Made by a program: the position numbers and the translations under genes
Origin: Candidatus Sabulitectum sp.
GTDB taxonomy: Bacteria > Fermentibacterota > Fermentibacteria > Fermentibacterales > JCC-6
Reading direction: 5' to 3'
NCBI GenBank assembly: GCA_029934845.1
Contig: JAOZLN010000051.1
Location: 1-10,435, forward strand
Length of the DNA: 10,435 bases
Part shown: piece after piece, positions 1-10,240 of the stretch
Numbering within the stretch: the first letter of the stretch is position 1
How the letters are laid out: each line of letters begins with the position of its first letter
Notes under the pieces: generated by a model
Database searches by the model: none
What the model saw: only the letters and a program-made list of their open reading frames with translations
Told to the model about the DNA's origin: nothing

Positions 1-789
1 CGGTTCCAGCATTTCGAAAGCAAACGCAGTGGTATCTGCCAGCATTAGAATAGCATGTGTTGAATCAATTTCTGCAATTGTTGTAAGCTCGTTCGTAAGA
101 TCCTGTTCCATGTTGTTTCGGTAGTAGAGACTTGCAAGTCTTACATGGTATTCAAGTTCTTCAGGATGCAATGCAGTAAGCTCAAGATAGTGTGTTAGCA
201 GTTCTTCTTCATGCTCTGGAAGGCCGTCCTGAATCTCTGCTGTATGCATTAACATTACAGAAGGAGCAGAGTGGAGAAGGATGAAAGCAGCTGCCGCTGC
301 AGCATAAGGAACAATTGTGAGTGCTCTTATTCGTATTGTGGCTTTTCTAATTACGGCATTTATTGTTGATAGTGGTCTTGGATCAAGCCTTCTGTCCGTT
401 GCGGTCAGGCGGAGACCGGTGAAGTTTTCAGGAAGGGATCTTTTCCCGAACAACAGAGGTATGTAACCGATCAGAGCAGTGGGAAACAGAATTATAGTAA
501 GCAGAATCCTGAAGAAAACCCTTGATCTTGATACCGACTTTTGTTTGTAAGCGGAGTATTGCCTGATCTCAAGAGAAACCAGAGGGCTTCCGTTGCCGGA
601 CAGCTCCATTGAAACAAGAAAATGTATAGAGATCAATACACCTGGCAGGATGGCATAAAACCACAGGTTGGTAAGTGGTAGAAACAGTGCTCCAGCCAGT
701 GCTCCCCATGCCGTAGCAAATAGGGTTTCCTGCAAAGCCAGTGCGAGTACTTTGCTGTTCGCCGCAGGTTTTTGAGTATGGTAAGACAA
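1..789 (-). CDS. Membrane protein with RDD-like membrane domain and TPR-like helices (3' end outside window)
   Basis: The reading frame stays open from a TTG at 789-787 to the left edge, giving 263 residues without the C-terminus. The start is chosen because GAGGAG (800-795) lies 5 bases upstream. An in-frame GTG at 795-793 is possible but overlaps that site, and the stop of queA (801-799) is in frame just before it. About four hydrophobic segments are visible (roughly residues 16-38, 43-60, 93-114 and 156-174). The stretch from about 66 to 129 (GSPLVSLEIRQY, then RVFFRILLTIILFPT, then LPENFTGLRL) resembles the second half of RDD-family membrane domains in order and spacing. I offer that as a tentative match, because the defining Arg and Asp residues of the first helix are not clear. 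After the last membrane segment, residues 190-250 are helical with TPR-like spacing (LTHYLELTALHPEELEYHVR, then LYYRNNMEQD). The gene begins 9 bases after queA and is probably its operon partner. Function unknown. Confidence 0.72.
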   Translation of the reverse strand, partial: MSYHTQKPAANSKVLALALQETLFATAWGALAGALFLPLTNLWFYAILPGVLISIHFLVSMELSGNGSPLVSLEIRQYSAYKQKSVSRSRVFFRILLTIILFPTALIGYIPLLFGKRSLPENFTGLRLTATDRRLDPRPLSTINAVIRKATIRIRALTIVPYAAAAAAFILLHSAPSVMLMHTAEIQDGLPEHEEELLTHYLELTALHPEELEYHVRLASLYYRNNMEQDLTNELTTIAEIDSTHAILMLADTTAFAFEMLEP

Positions 790-798
790 AATCACTCC

Positions 799-1824
799 TC
801 AGATGATAAGCATGGCATCACCATAGCTGTAAAACATGAATTTTTCTTCAATTGCTTTCTTGTATGCTTCCATTATCAGATCAAGTCCAGCAAAGCTTCC
901 TACAAGAGAGATAAGAGAGCTGCCGGGCAGATGAAAATTAGTTAGAAGAACATCCACATTCCTGAACTGGTATGGGGGGTGGATGAAGATGGATGTACTT
1001 TCTGAAAGGTTTCTGCTGGAATAAATGTCTATTGATTCAAGAGTTCTTGTAACAGTTGTTCCAACCGCTATTATTTTTCCCTGTTTCTCCCGGCACTTTC
1101 TCAGGGAGTTAAGAGTTTGCGATGAAACATCATATCGTTCCTCTTCCATTGTATTTTCAGCAAGTAATTCCTTCCGAAGCGGCTGAAAAGTTCCCGGACC
1201 AACATGAAGAGTAAGGTAGTCAATAGAAGTTCCGGTATTTTGAATACGCTGTAAAATTTCAGGAGTAAAGTGAAGCCCTGCCGTTGGTGCTGCAACTGCT
1301 CCGTCATTCTGGGCAAAAACAGTCTGGTAGCGCACATTATCCATCTCATCAGAAGCTCTCTTTATGTAAGGTGGAATGGGTATCGTTCCTGCGCTGTGAA
1401 TCAGTTCTTCAGTTTTTCCCCCTGAAGAAAATTCTACCAGGGCTCTTCCCATTCCCAACTCTTCCTGAACGGTTGCTTTCAGAGTGAGATCGAAGGAGAA
1501 TACATTGCCGGTGCGGCATCTTCTGCCCGGTCTAACCATAGTTTTCCACAGGACAGGAGTAATTTTCTCAAGCAGCAGCAGCTCAACAGCACCACCAGTG
1601 CTTTCCCTGGTGCCTTTCAGCCTTGCGCGGATCACTCTGGTATCGTTAAGAACAAGTGCATCATCAGGACTGATGTGATCTGAGATACCACTGAACTCAA
1701 TTTCAGAGAAAGTTTTTTCTTTCCTGTTCAGAATCATCAGTCTGCAGCTTCCTCTGACCTTTGGCGGGTGCTGTGCGATCAGCTTTTCAGGCAGGTCATA
1801 CATCAGATCAGATTTGGTTAGCAT
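799..1824 (-). CDS. queA: S-adenosylmethionine:tRNA ribosyltransferase-isomerase QueA
   Basis: QueA transfers and isomerises the ribosyl part of S-adenosylmethionine onto 7-aminomethyl-7-deazaguanine at the wobble position of tRNAs with GUN anticodons, making epoxyqueuosine in the cytosol. The 341-residue product matches the family over its whole length: LPEKLIAQHP near the N-terminus, LNDTRVIRARLKG (59-71), IPPYIKR (150-156), GAVAAPTAGLHF (175-186), TLHVGPGTFQPLR (205-217), AVGTTVTRTLES (253-264), TNFHLPGSSL (295-304) and YSYGDAM at the end. I place the start at ATG 1824-1822 because family members begin a few residues before the LPE motif and GGGA lies 6 bases upstream. An in-frame GTG at 1848 would add eight residues and overlap the upstream stop (1843-1841). 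It sits between the sensor gene and the RDD-like gene, probably in one transcript. No other queuosine gene is visible here. Confidence 0.97.
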   Translation of the reverse strand: MLTKSDLMYDLPEKLIAQHPPKVRGSCRLMILNRKEKTFSEIEFSGISDHISPDDALVLNDTRVIRARLKGTRESTGGAVELLLLEKITPVLWKTMVRPGRRCRTGNVFSFDLTLKATVQEELGMGRALVEFSSGGKTEELIHSAGTIPIPPYIKRASDEMDNVRYQTVFAQNDGAVAAPTAGLHFTPEILQRIQNTGTSIDYLTLHVGPGTFQPLRKELLAENTMEEERYDVSSQTLNSLRKCREKQGKIIAVGTTVTRTLESIDIYSSRNLSESTSIFIHPPYQFRNVDVLLTNFHLPGSSLISLVGSFAGLDLIMEAYKKAIEEKFMFYSYGDAMLII

Positions 1825-1840
1825 AAGTAATCCCGATTCA

Positions 1841-4342
1841 TCAGCCACTCACTTTCAGTCTTACAATCATCCGTGTTGTTTTTCCCTTGTTGGATAATGT
1901 GCTAACAGTACCACCAAGCTCTTCCGTAAGCTTCCATGCAAGGGTAAACGCCATATTCAGTTCTTCCGGCTGCCTGTCTATTGCCAGGCATTCCCCTGGA
2001 ATACTCCCACCAGATGTATCAAATCTGAAGAACCAGTGATCTTCCAGCTGGTCAAGAGCAAGATCCACCTTTCTGCAGTTATCACAATGATCCATGATAC
2101 ACATGAGCAGGGAATAGGCTATCATGCTTACAAATGCCCCGTCCGTACAAACCTCAATATCATTCCTTGGTGGATGAAAGCTGACTGTAATGCCCCGAGT
2201 GTTGTAAATCACCCGGAATTCGTTCAGTACTTTTTCCAGAAGAGGAATAGGGTTTATCCATCTGTGATCCGGAGACTCGTTGTAAACTGAGATTCTCAGC
2301 CACCAGAGAGACCATTTGCTGAAAAAACTTAGTTTTATTACAGAATCTGAGAGATCCCGGACGCTTTCAGTGGTTTCATTACAGCCGGCAACTGATTCCT
2401 CCATGGATTCAAGGTGGACTTGAGATGTGGAATAGAGGGCTGTTATGCTGTGTGTAATGTAGTCCATTGCTTTTAGTTTCATTGTATTGGAACTGCTTGA
2501 GGAAACGAGACTGTCACTTCTATCACTGGAATTCTCAGGTGTGCTGAAGAGAATGGCCATCATCTGGATCAACTCGGTTTCCACATAATGGAATGCTTCA
2601 GTTTCAGTAGATGCCAGCAGGATTACCCCTTCAGTTACACTTCCATTGAAATAGGGAACCGCCAGCTCTGATCTTGAGTTTGGAAAAACAGGTGAGAATC
2701 GCAGGTCGTCCTCCGGGGTTTCCGCGAAGAATGCAGTTTCACCGCGAATGCATGACCAGGATGCAGTATTCAAGGCCTCGATCGGAAGGTCAGGCAGCAT
2801 TCCCACAACGCCTGATGAACCTATCCCTTTAAGGGCGCTCCCGGTGGAATTGATCTTGAAAACAACTGCAGTTTCAGCCCTGCATTCCCCGGCAAGGTCA
2901 GAGAGCATTCCCTCCAGAGGCTCAGTCTTTTTCAAAAAGCCGTCTGCCAGGGCCTTCACAGTGGCAAGAATGCGATGACCAGCCCTTAGAGCAAGCTTTG
3001 CCTCCTGCTCTGCCAGCACTCTGGAGGCTCCGTGAAGAACAGCCAGGCTGAGCGGTTTTAACTGGTGCTTCTGCATCCCCTGAAAAATAAGATGTGAAAT
3101 ACTGAATCCTGAATGAATTCTGTGAAGAAAAATACCATCCTCTCTGAAGCCACAGGGGCTGGCAGCCAGCTGAATCGGATCAAGTATCTGTACCAGTTCT
3201 CTGGAATCTCCGATGGTAAGTATCTCTCCTTCATGAATGTAAGCTGCAGAAGTTGCTCCCAGTGATCCGGAAACAGTTTCCAGAATCTCAGATTGAGACA
3301 TGTTCTCTTTCATAAGTAACTTCAGAAGTATCTGAGGTATTTCCTCATTGTGATCCTGGTTCTCATCCTTCGAGCTTGAGGACTTGGTTTGTGCAAAAAT
3401 AACATACTGTTCGGTGTCAGGAATGGGAACAACTGAGACATTAACTACAAATTCCGATCCAGAGAGTGATGGTTGCAGTTTCACTGAGAATCTTGAAGTA
3501 GTAGTGTAGCCTCTGTTTCTTTGTTCATGTCTAAGCTGAATTGTCTTTCGGTGATCCGGGTGAACGAAGCCAAGAAGGCTTGATCCTGTGGGATTTGTTC
3601 CCCACATCTGCAGGCAAACTCCTCTGGCTATTTCGTTCATGGAAGTAATTACTCCCTTGGCGTCAACTGTAAAAGCAGGGCAGAAACTCTCTTCCAGCAG
3701 TATTCCGATCAGGCTTCTTCTGTCGGTTGTTCGGGTAACAACAGCTACAGATGGAACCGTAAGGCGACAGTAGATCAGCCTGCCGGGAGACAGGAGTTTT
3801 CTCATGGAAAGTGTGTAATTCAATCTGGCATTCTCTTCAGCGTTGTGTCCTATGAGAAAATCAGGTGTTGTGCCTGTTTTACTGCATTTCTGCACCGCTG
3901 CCTGTATTGCCCAGGAAGATGATGTGTCAAAAAGCGATGTTAGATCATCGCTTTCCTTGAACAGAGAGATGGCCTTCTTTGACATTGCCAGGATCTTCCC
4001 CTGGAAAGTGACAAGAACAAAGATCTCATCTCCAGTTATTTCAGCAAGCATATCTGATATTTCTCTGGGATCAGCCGGTTTCAATTTCAGTATTCTGGAC
4101 GCAGACGAAAGCTGCAGTACCGATAGTATGAATAATTTTCCTCCCAGAAGAGCAGGCCACTTACCTTCGCTGGTGTTTCGCAGGAGAGAAATCATGGTTT
4201 CAACCTGCATATTCAAACCGGTGGCGATGTTTTGTAAGCGATTGGAGTATAAGATTCTATCTGCATCATCATGTGTGATTGCCCAGTAGCCATCATCAGT
4301 CAGGTAGGTGTCAAATCTTTCATTACTTTGCATATTACCCAA
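1841..4342 (-). CDS. Cytosolic PAS/PAS/GAF/GAF sensor with degenerate histidine-kinase ATPase domain
   Basis: This 833-residue protein has no clear membrane segment or signal peptide. My domain reading is: a helical N-terminus of about 95 residues; a PAS-like domain (about 95-200); a better PAS domain (about 212-318, with PAFTVDAKGVITSMNEIA and LLGFVHPDHR); two GAF-like regions (about 345-450 and 475-600); a Ser-rich linker (605-619); a DHp-like helical pair from about 621; and an HATPase_c-like domain (about 695-831). The order is that of a soluble hybrid-sensing histidine kinase without receiver. The only DHp-like histidine is H631 in YITHSITAL, lacking the usual HE/HD pair. The N-box lacks its asparagine (MDHCDN, 750-755), the G1 box is altered (DTSGGSIP, 775-782) and the glycines of the G2 box are absent (LNMAFTLAW, 795-803), although the following ELGGTVSTLSNKGKTT is typical. 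ATP binding and autophosphorylation are therefore doubtful. Start: TTG at 4342 or ATG at 4333; neither has a strong ribosome-binding site. First gene of the minus-strand operon, divergent from the EIIA gene. Confidence 0.85.
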   Translation of the reverse strand: MGNMQSNERFDTYLTDDGYWAITHDDADRILYSNRLQNIATGLNMQVETMISLLRNTSEGKWPALLGGKLFILSVLQLSSASRILKLKPADPREISDMLAEITGDEIFVLVTFQGKILAMSKKAISLFKESDDLTSLFDTSSSWAIQAAVQKCSKTGTTPDFLIGHNAEENARLNYTLSMRKLLSPGRLIYCRLTVPSVAVVTRTTDRRSLIGILLEESFCPAFTVDAKGVITSMNEIARGVCLQMWGTNPTGSSLLGFVHPDHRKTIQLRHEQRNRGYTTTSRFSVKLQPSLSGSEFVVNVSVVPIPDTEQYVIFAQTKSSSSKDENQDHNEEIPQILLKLLMKENMSQSEILETVSGSLGATSAAYIHEGEILTIGDSRELVQILDPIQLAASPCGFREDGIFLHRIHSGFSISHLIFQGMQKHQLKPLSLAVLHGASRVLAEQEAKLALRAGHRILATVKALADGFLKKTEPLEGMLSDLAGECRAETAVVFKINSTGSALKGIGSSGVVGMLPDLPIEALNTASWSCIRGETAFFAETPEDDLRFSPVFPNSRSELAVPYFNGSVTEGVILLASTETEAFHYVETELIQMMAILFSTPENSSDRSDSLVSSSSSNTMKLKAMDYITHSITALYSTSQVHLESMEESVAGCNETTESVRDLSDSVIKLSFFSKWSLWWLRISVYNESPDHRWINPIPLLEKVLNEFRVIYNTRGITVSFHPPRNDIEVCTDGAFVSMIAYSLLMCIMDHCDNCRKVDLALDQLEDHWFFRFDTSGGSIPGECLAIDRQPEELNMAFTLAWKLTEELGGTVSTLSNKGKTTRMIVRLKVSG

Positions 4343-4362
4343 TCGCGTTGTTGCTTTAGAAT

Positions 4363-4424
4363 TTTACAAAACTTGCAGGACACATACAGTATTCTATATT
4401 AGACTAGTAAATGGCAAGGGAGAG
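4363..4424. promoter_or_regulatory. Divergent promoter region between the sensor gene and the EIIA gene
   Basis: The short gap between two divergent operons must contain both promoters. On the plus strand, TATATT at 4395-4400 is a good -10 box, with a weak -35 candidate TTGCAG at 4373-4378 (16-base spacer). On the minus strand, TTGCCA (4417-4412) and TAGAAT (4396-4391) each match consensus at five of six positions but with a short 15-base spacer. The two -10 candidates overlap at 4395-4396, so the promoters could compete or share a regulator. This is read by eye only. No operator is apparent. Confidence 0.35.
4418..4424 (+). promoter_or_regulatory. Ribosome-binding site fixing the TTG start of the EIIA gene
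   Basis: GGGAGAG ends 6 bases before TTG at 4431-4433. The frame is open further upstream to 4308, but those codons overlap the divergent sensor gene and its promoter region and encode nothing resembling the family, so the TTG is the better start. Confidence 0.7.
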
Positions 4425-4430
4425 TTCATT

Positions 4431-4868
4431 TTGAAATACACAGTCTTATGTAAGTTTGCGTTGTCAGCTACTTCCAGAACTGAAGTTATTGAAGAGTTGC
4501 TGAGACTCTTCAATATTGGTGAAAGAGCCAGAGGGCTGCTTGCAGGAGCTCTTGATGTAAGAGAAAAAGTGGGTGCTACAATTGTGCATAGCGGTATAGC
4601 TTTGCCCCATTGCAGAAGTATTCTTGTAGACAAGTTAACTGTTGTTGTAGGCAGATCAGAAACTGGTATTCCATGGCCGGAGGAAAAGGTTAACACCGTT
4701 ATTTTGTTTGTTTCACCAGTCAAGGTGAATTCTCCTCAGGAGCACAATAAGTTTCTAGGTCACATTGCATCCAGGATTAAGAAATCAGGGGATAGTATCG
4801 CCGCAGCCGGCAGTGAGGCCGAGATTATTACCTTACTGGGATTTCAGATCGAGGAACAGGGAGAGTAG
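4431..4868 (+). CDS. PTS EIIA type-2 domain protein (fructose/nitrogen-regulatory PtsN-like)
   Basis: With the TTG start the product has 145 residues, the normal size of a stand-alone EIIA domain of the fructose/mannitol/Ntr type. Family features in order are: an N-terminal helix with TEVIEELLRLF; ALDVREKVGATIV, corresponding to the usual region before the active site; and GIALPHCRS with the predicted phosphoacceptor His60, matching the (A/G)(I/L)PH motif around the active histidine of PtsN. VNTVILFVSP, EHNKFLGHIASRIK and the C-terminal EAEIITLL follow the EIIA fold. Such proteins take phosphate from HPr and either pass it to a sugar permease or act as regulators. No EIIB, EIIC, HPr or enzyme I gene is in the window, so a regulatory role is more likely, by inference. 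First gene of the plus-strand operon; its TAG stop directly abuts the next ATG. Confidence 0.88.
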   Translation: MKYTVLCKFALSATSRTEVIEELLRLFNIGERARGLLAGALDVREKVGATIVHSGIALPHCRSILVDKLTVVVGRSETGIPWPEEKVNTVILFVSPVKVNSPQEHNKFLGHIASRIKKSGDSIAAAGSEAEIITLLGFQIEEQGE

Positions 4869-5222
4869 ATGGAAAAACAGCTTGAGAAGTTGATCAGCCT
4901 TCATGACCTTGATGTGATGATCGCAGATCTGAACAGAAAAGATATCAGAAAACGGGAAGCCGACATGGGCCTTCACACAGAGGGGGCCCTTGAAGAACTG
5001 AGGGAATTAAGAGAGGAATACTGCAAGAGCATTAACAGAAAATGGCGTGGTCTGTATAATCAACTGACAAAGCATTACGGAAATGCTGTGGTTCCTGCTC
5101 TTATGGGTCGATGTTCCGGGTGTCTGACAAGGCTGCCAACAGCAGTTTGTTCCGATCCGGAAAGAAATCTTAAAATTCACACCTGCCCTACTTGTGGGAG
5201 GATAATTTACTGGGCCGACTGA
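4869..5222 (+). CDS. Short C4-type zinc-ribbon protein (zf-RING_7-like) with N-terminal helix
   Basis: The 117-residue product has an N-terminal helical, probably coiled-coil part (about 1-70, EKQLEKLISLHDLDVMIADL and EELRELREEY). It is followed by a C-terminal zinc ribbon: YGNAVVPALMGRCSGC (Cys82, Cys85), about 20 residues, then CPTCGRIIYW (Cys106, Cys109). The AVVPALMGRCSGC and CGRIIY pieces are typical of the C4 zinc-ribbon family of coiled-coil proteins. Members are usually about 230-250 residues, so this one has a much shortened coiled coil. There is no sign of a frameshift; the start is a well-placed ATG after AGGGAGAG (4858-4865). It directly follows the EIIA gene and is surely co-transcribed with it. 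The family is generally thought to be an adaptor or nucleic-acid or protein binder. Specific role here unknown. Confidence 0.85.
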   Translation: MEKQLEKLISLHDLDVMIADLNRKDIRKREADMGLHTEGALEELRELREEYCKSINRKWRGLYNQLTKHYGNAVVPALMGRCSGCLTRLPTAVCSDPERNLKIHTCPTCGRIIYWAD

Positions 5223-5234
5223 GGCCTCTCTTTC

Positions 5235-5240
5235 AGGAGG
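5235..5240 (+). promoter_or_regulatory. Shine-Dalgarno site of guaB
   Basis: A full AGGAGG lies 5 bases before ATG 5246-5248. It selects this ATG over the out-of-frame ATG at 5242-5244, which is too close to the site. Confidence 0.75.
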
Positions 5241-5245
5241 AATGA

Positions 5246-8365
<3,120 letters not shown>

Positions 8366-8369
<4 letters not shown>

Positions 8370-8394
8370 CAATTGACCTCATAAATGCTATATT
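8366..8394 (+). promoter_or_regulatory. Near-consensus sigma-70-type promoter for carD-hflX
   Basis: TTGACA (8366-8371, perfect -35) and TATATT (8389-8394, five of six for -10) are separated by exactly 17 bases. TGC directly before the -10 makes it an extended -10 (TGnTATATT). The -35 covers the TGA stop of the preceding gene (8367-8369). Transcription would begin near 8400, giving a leader of about 30 bases before the carD GTG. This is the best promoter in the window, but it is a visual assignment. Confidence 0.75.
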
Positions 8395-8429
8395 TCGCCT
8401 CAATTTCCATCAGGGAGGTATGAGGTACA

Positions 8430-8927
8430 GTGCAGTATTTGATTAATGACAAAGTTGTTCATCCGTACCACGGCGCAGGCGTTATTACCAGTATTAGTAT
8501 GAAGGATATATCCGGAGAATTGGTTGAATGTGTTGTTATTAAACTCTCTGGAGGCAGGGCTGGAATTCTGCTGCCTTTATTCTCGATCAGCGAGTCCGGG
8601 CTTCGTAAAGTTTCCTCCAAGAAAGATATTGATTCTGCAATGAAGATGCTGGCAACAGAGGGCGAAGAGTTGCCCAAAGACTGGCGCAGACGAATTGATG
8701 TTCTTAAAGAGCGGGTCAACTCCGGAGATCCCCTTATTATTGCCACTGCCATAAGAGATGTTCTTGCCAGGTCCTCTATTTCGAAGATGAATCCCTCCGA
8801 GAAAAGAGTTCTGAATGAAGCTGTTATTGTTTTTGCAGGAGAGCTCTCGCTTGTTCGAGTCGTGACTTTGGAAGAGGCAAAGAAACTTATTCATAAAAAG
8901 GTATTGGGAAAGAAAAAAACTTCCTGA
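8430..8927 (+). CDS. carD: CarD/CdnL-family RNA-polymerase-binding transcription regulator
   Basis: The 165-residue size and order match the family: an N-terminal RNA-polymerase-interaction domain (about 1-60, with NDKVVHPYHGAGVITSI at 6-22 and GILLPLFSISESGLRKV at 45-61) and a helical DNA-binding domain (about 65-160, with LPKDWRRRID). Trp85 lies where family members carry the tryptophan that wedges into the minor groove at the upstream edge of the -10 element. CarD proteins bind the beta subunit of RNA polymerase and stabilise open complexes, often at ribosomal RNA promoters. The GTG start at 8430 puts VVHP at the same distance from the N-terminus as in known CarD proteins. AGGGAGG (8412-8418) is 11 bases upstream, slightly far. 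TTG at 8439 is a less likely alternative. It is the first gene after a strong promoter, and its stop overlaps the next start as TGATG. Confidence 0.93.
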   Translation: MQYLINDKVVHPYHGAGVITSISMKDISGELVECVVIKLSGGRAGILLPLFSISESGLRKVSSKKDIDSAMKMLATEGEELPKDWRRRIDVLKERVNSGDPLIIATAIRDVLARSSISKMNPSEKRVLNEAVIVFAGELSLVRVVTLEEAKKLIHKKVLGKKKTS

Positions 8928-10240
8928 TGTCCAGCAATCAGACTCTGTTCAGGTCTGTTACCAACAAGGAACTCGAACAGGTTCTTCTTGTTTCTGTGGC
9001 ACTTAACGGCACCGATATTGATCCCTCCGGTATTGCCGAGATGATCCGGCTGGTGGAAAGTGCCGGTGGCGAAGTCATTCATCAAATTACCCAGAAAAAA
9101 GCCAGGCCGGATGGCGGTTTCTTTGTTGGCCGCGGCAAGGCTGAAGAGATCAGTGGTGTTGCTGAAAACATGGGGCTGACCACTCTTGTATTTAATCACA
9201 ATCTCAGCCCTGGTCAGGTTAACAGGCTTGAAGAAATGTCGAAGTGCAAGGTTATTGACAGAACTGAGCTGATCCTTGCGATATTCGCAGTTCAGGCCAG
9301 AACCCCGCAGGCGAAGCTTAGAATTGAGCTTGCCCAGCTTGGATATATGCTTCCCCGATTGTCTGGAATGTGGCATCATCTTGATCGTCTTGGTGCCGGA
9401 ATCGGCACAAGAGGGCCTGGAGAAACCCAGCTGGAAGTGGACAGGCGTCGAGCCAGAATGCGGATGTCCTCTCTGCAAAAAAAACTTGATGCAATTGATG
9501 CCGGGGCAAAAGTAAGGCACAGCAGGCGGGAAGGAATGTTTTCCATCGCCCTGGCAGGTTATACAAACGCCGGTAAAAGTACTCTTCTTAACCGGATATG
9601 TGATGCAGGGGTTCATGCTGAAGATCGACTGTTCGCCACTCTGGATACCACATCAAGAAGACTTGATCTGCCCCGGGGGGGGTCTGTTATCATCAGTGAT
9701 ACCGTGGGTTTTATTGAAAAACTTCCCAAATCACTTCTTGCCAGTTTCAGATCCACGCTGGATGTTGTTCGCGAAGCGGATCTTATTCTGCTGGTGGCAG
9801 ACACCGCAGACCCGGACAAACACTCAAAACTGTCAACTGTTACAGATACTCTTGAAAAAATTGATGCAGGGCTTGTTGACAGGGTTACAGTCTGGAACAA
9901 GTGTGATCTGGCAGATTCATCTTCAGCAGGCGAGCTTGCAGTTTCTGCACTATCCGGGGAGGGTATTCCTGAACTTATTGAACTGCTGCAGCAGAAAAGG
10001 CGTAAAGCGCTTGCCTGGTGTCGTGTAAATGTTAATATTTGCAATGGGGAATTGGAATACTGGATTAGAACCAACAGCATTGTCGACAGTTTTATCAGAG
10101 ACAACGATGGAGCTGTAGAGATTGTTTGCGGGCTTTATCTGGGGTTGAATCATCTGCGGAAGAAACTTGGTGGTCAGAGATCCCCATGGAACGTTGAACC
10201 TTTGGTTAATTACGGATCAGATCCGGGAGGAAAACCCTGA
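8927..10240 (+). CDS. hflX: Ribosome-associated GTPase HflX
   Basis: HflX binds the 50S subunit and helps split or rescue stalled ribosomes under stress. The 437-residue product has the full family layout: an N-terminal domain (about 18-125, with GGEVIHQITQKKARPDG and FFVGRGKAEEI), the helical linker (ARTPQAKLRIELAQL, LPRLSG and GIGTRGPGETQLEVDRR, to about 190), then the GTPase domain. Visible GTPase motifs are the P-loop GYTNAGKST (211-219), TLDTTSRRL (238-246) at the switch I side, DTVGF (258-262), NKCD (324-327) and SALSG (340-344). A C-terminal domain of about 85 residues follows. Its ATG at 8927 overlaps the carD stop by one base (TGATG), and the only purine-rich sequence upstream is an adenine-rich stretch, so translation probably depends on coupling. 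A run of eight G lies inside the GTPase domain (9675-9682); the frame is intact. Co-transcription with carD places a transcription and a translation factor under one promoter. Confidence 0.97.
   Translation: MSSNQTLFRSVTNKELEQVLLVSVALNGTDIDPSGIAEMIRLVESAGGEVIHQITQKKARPDGGFFVGRGKAEEISGVAENMGLTTLVFNHNLSPGQVNRLEEMSKCKVIDRTELILAIFAVQARTPQAKLRIELAQLGYMLPRLSGMWHHLDRLGAGIGTRGPGETQLEVDRRRARMRMSSLQKKLDAIDAGAKVRHSRREGMFSIALAGYTNAGKSTLLNRICDAGVHAEDRLFATLDTTSRRLDLPRGGSVIISDTVGFIEKLPKSLLASFRSTLDVVREADLILLVADTADPDKHSKLSTVTDTLEKIDAGLVDRVTVWNKCDLADSSSAGELAVSALSGEGIPELIELLQQKRRKALAWCRVNVNICNGELEYWIRTNSIVDSFIRDNDGAVEIVCGLYLGLNHLRKKLGGQRSPWNVEPLVNYGSDPGGKP

Noticed and set aside
3843..4289. 148-codon plus-strand open frame opposite the sensor gene
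   Set aside because: No recognisable protein features, and the minus-strand frame there codes a coherent PAS-containing protein.
4308..4430. N-terminal extension of the EIIA frame up to 4308
   Set aside because: The extra 41 codons overlap the divergent gene and its promoter region and do not resemble the family; the TTG at 4431 has a well-spaced GGGAGAG.
5221..5240. GAGGCCTC palindrome and weak CCTC/GAGG stem before guaB
   Set aside because: Only four base pairs would pair around the Shine-Dalgarno site and there is no T-run; not convincing as a terminator or riboswitch.
8376..8426. Inverted pair ACCTCAT (8376-8382) and ATGAGGT (8420-8426)
   Set aside because: Seven-base arms with a 37-base gap, one arm within the promoter and upstream of the expected transcript start, so it cannot form an RNA hairpin; likely chance.
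8891..9616. 241-codon open frame on the minus strand opposite hflX
   Set aside because: It lies entirely over carD's end and the conserved hflX frame, has no ribosome-binding site and no family-like sequence; it is an antisense shadow.
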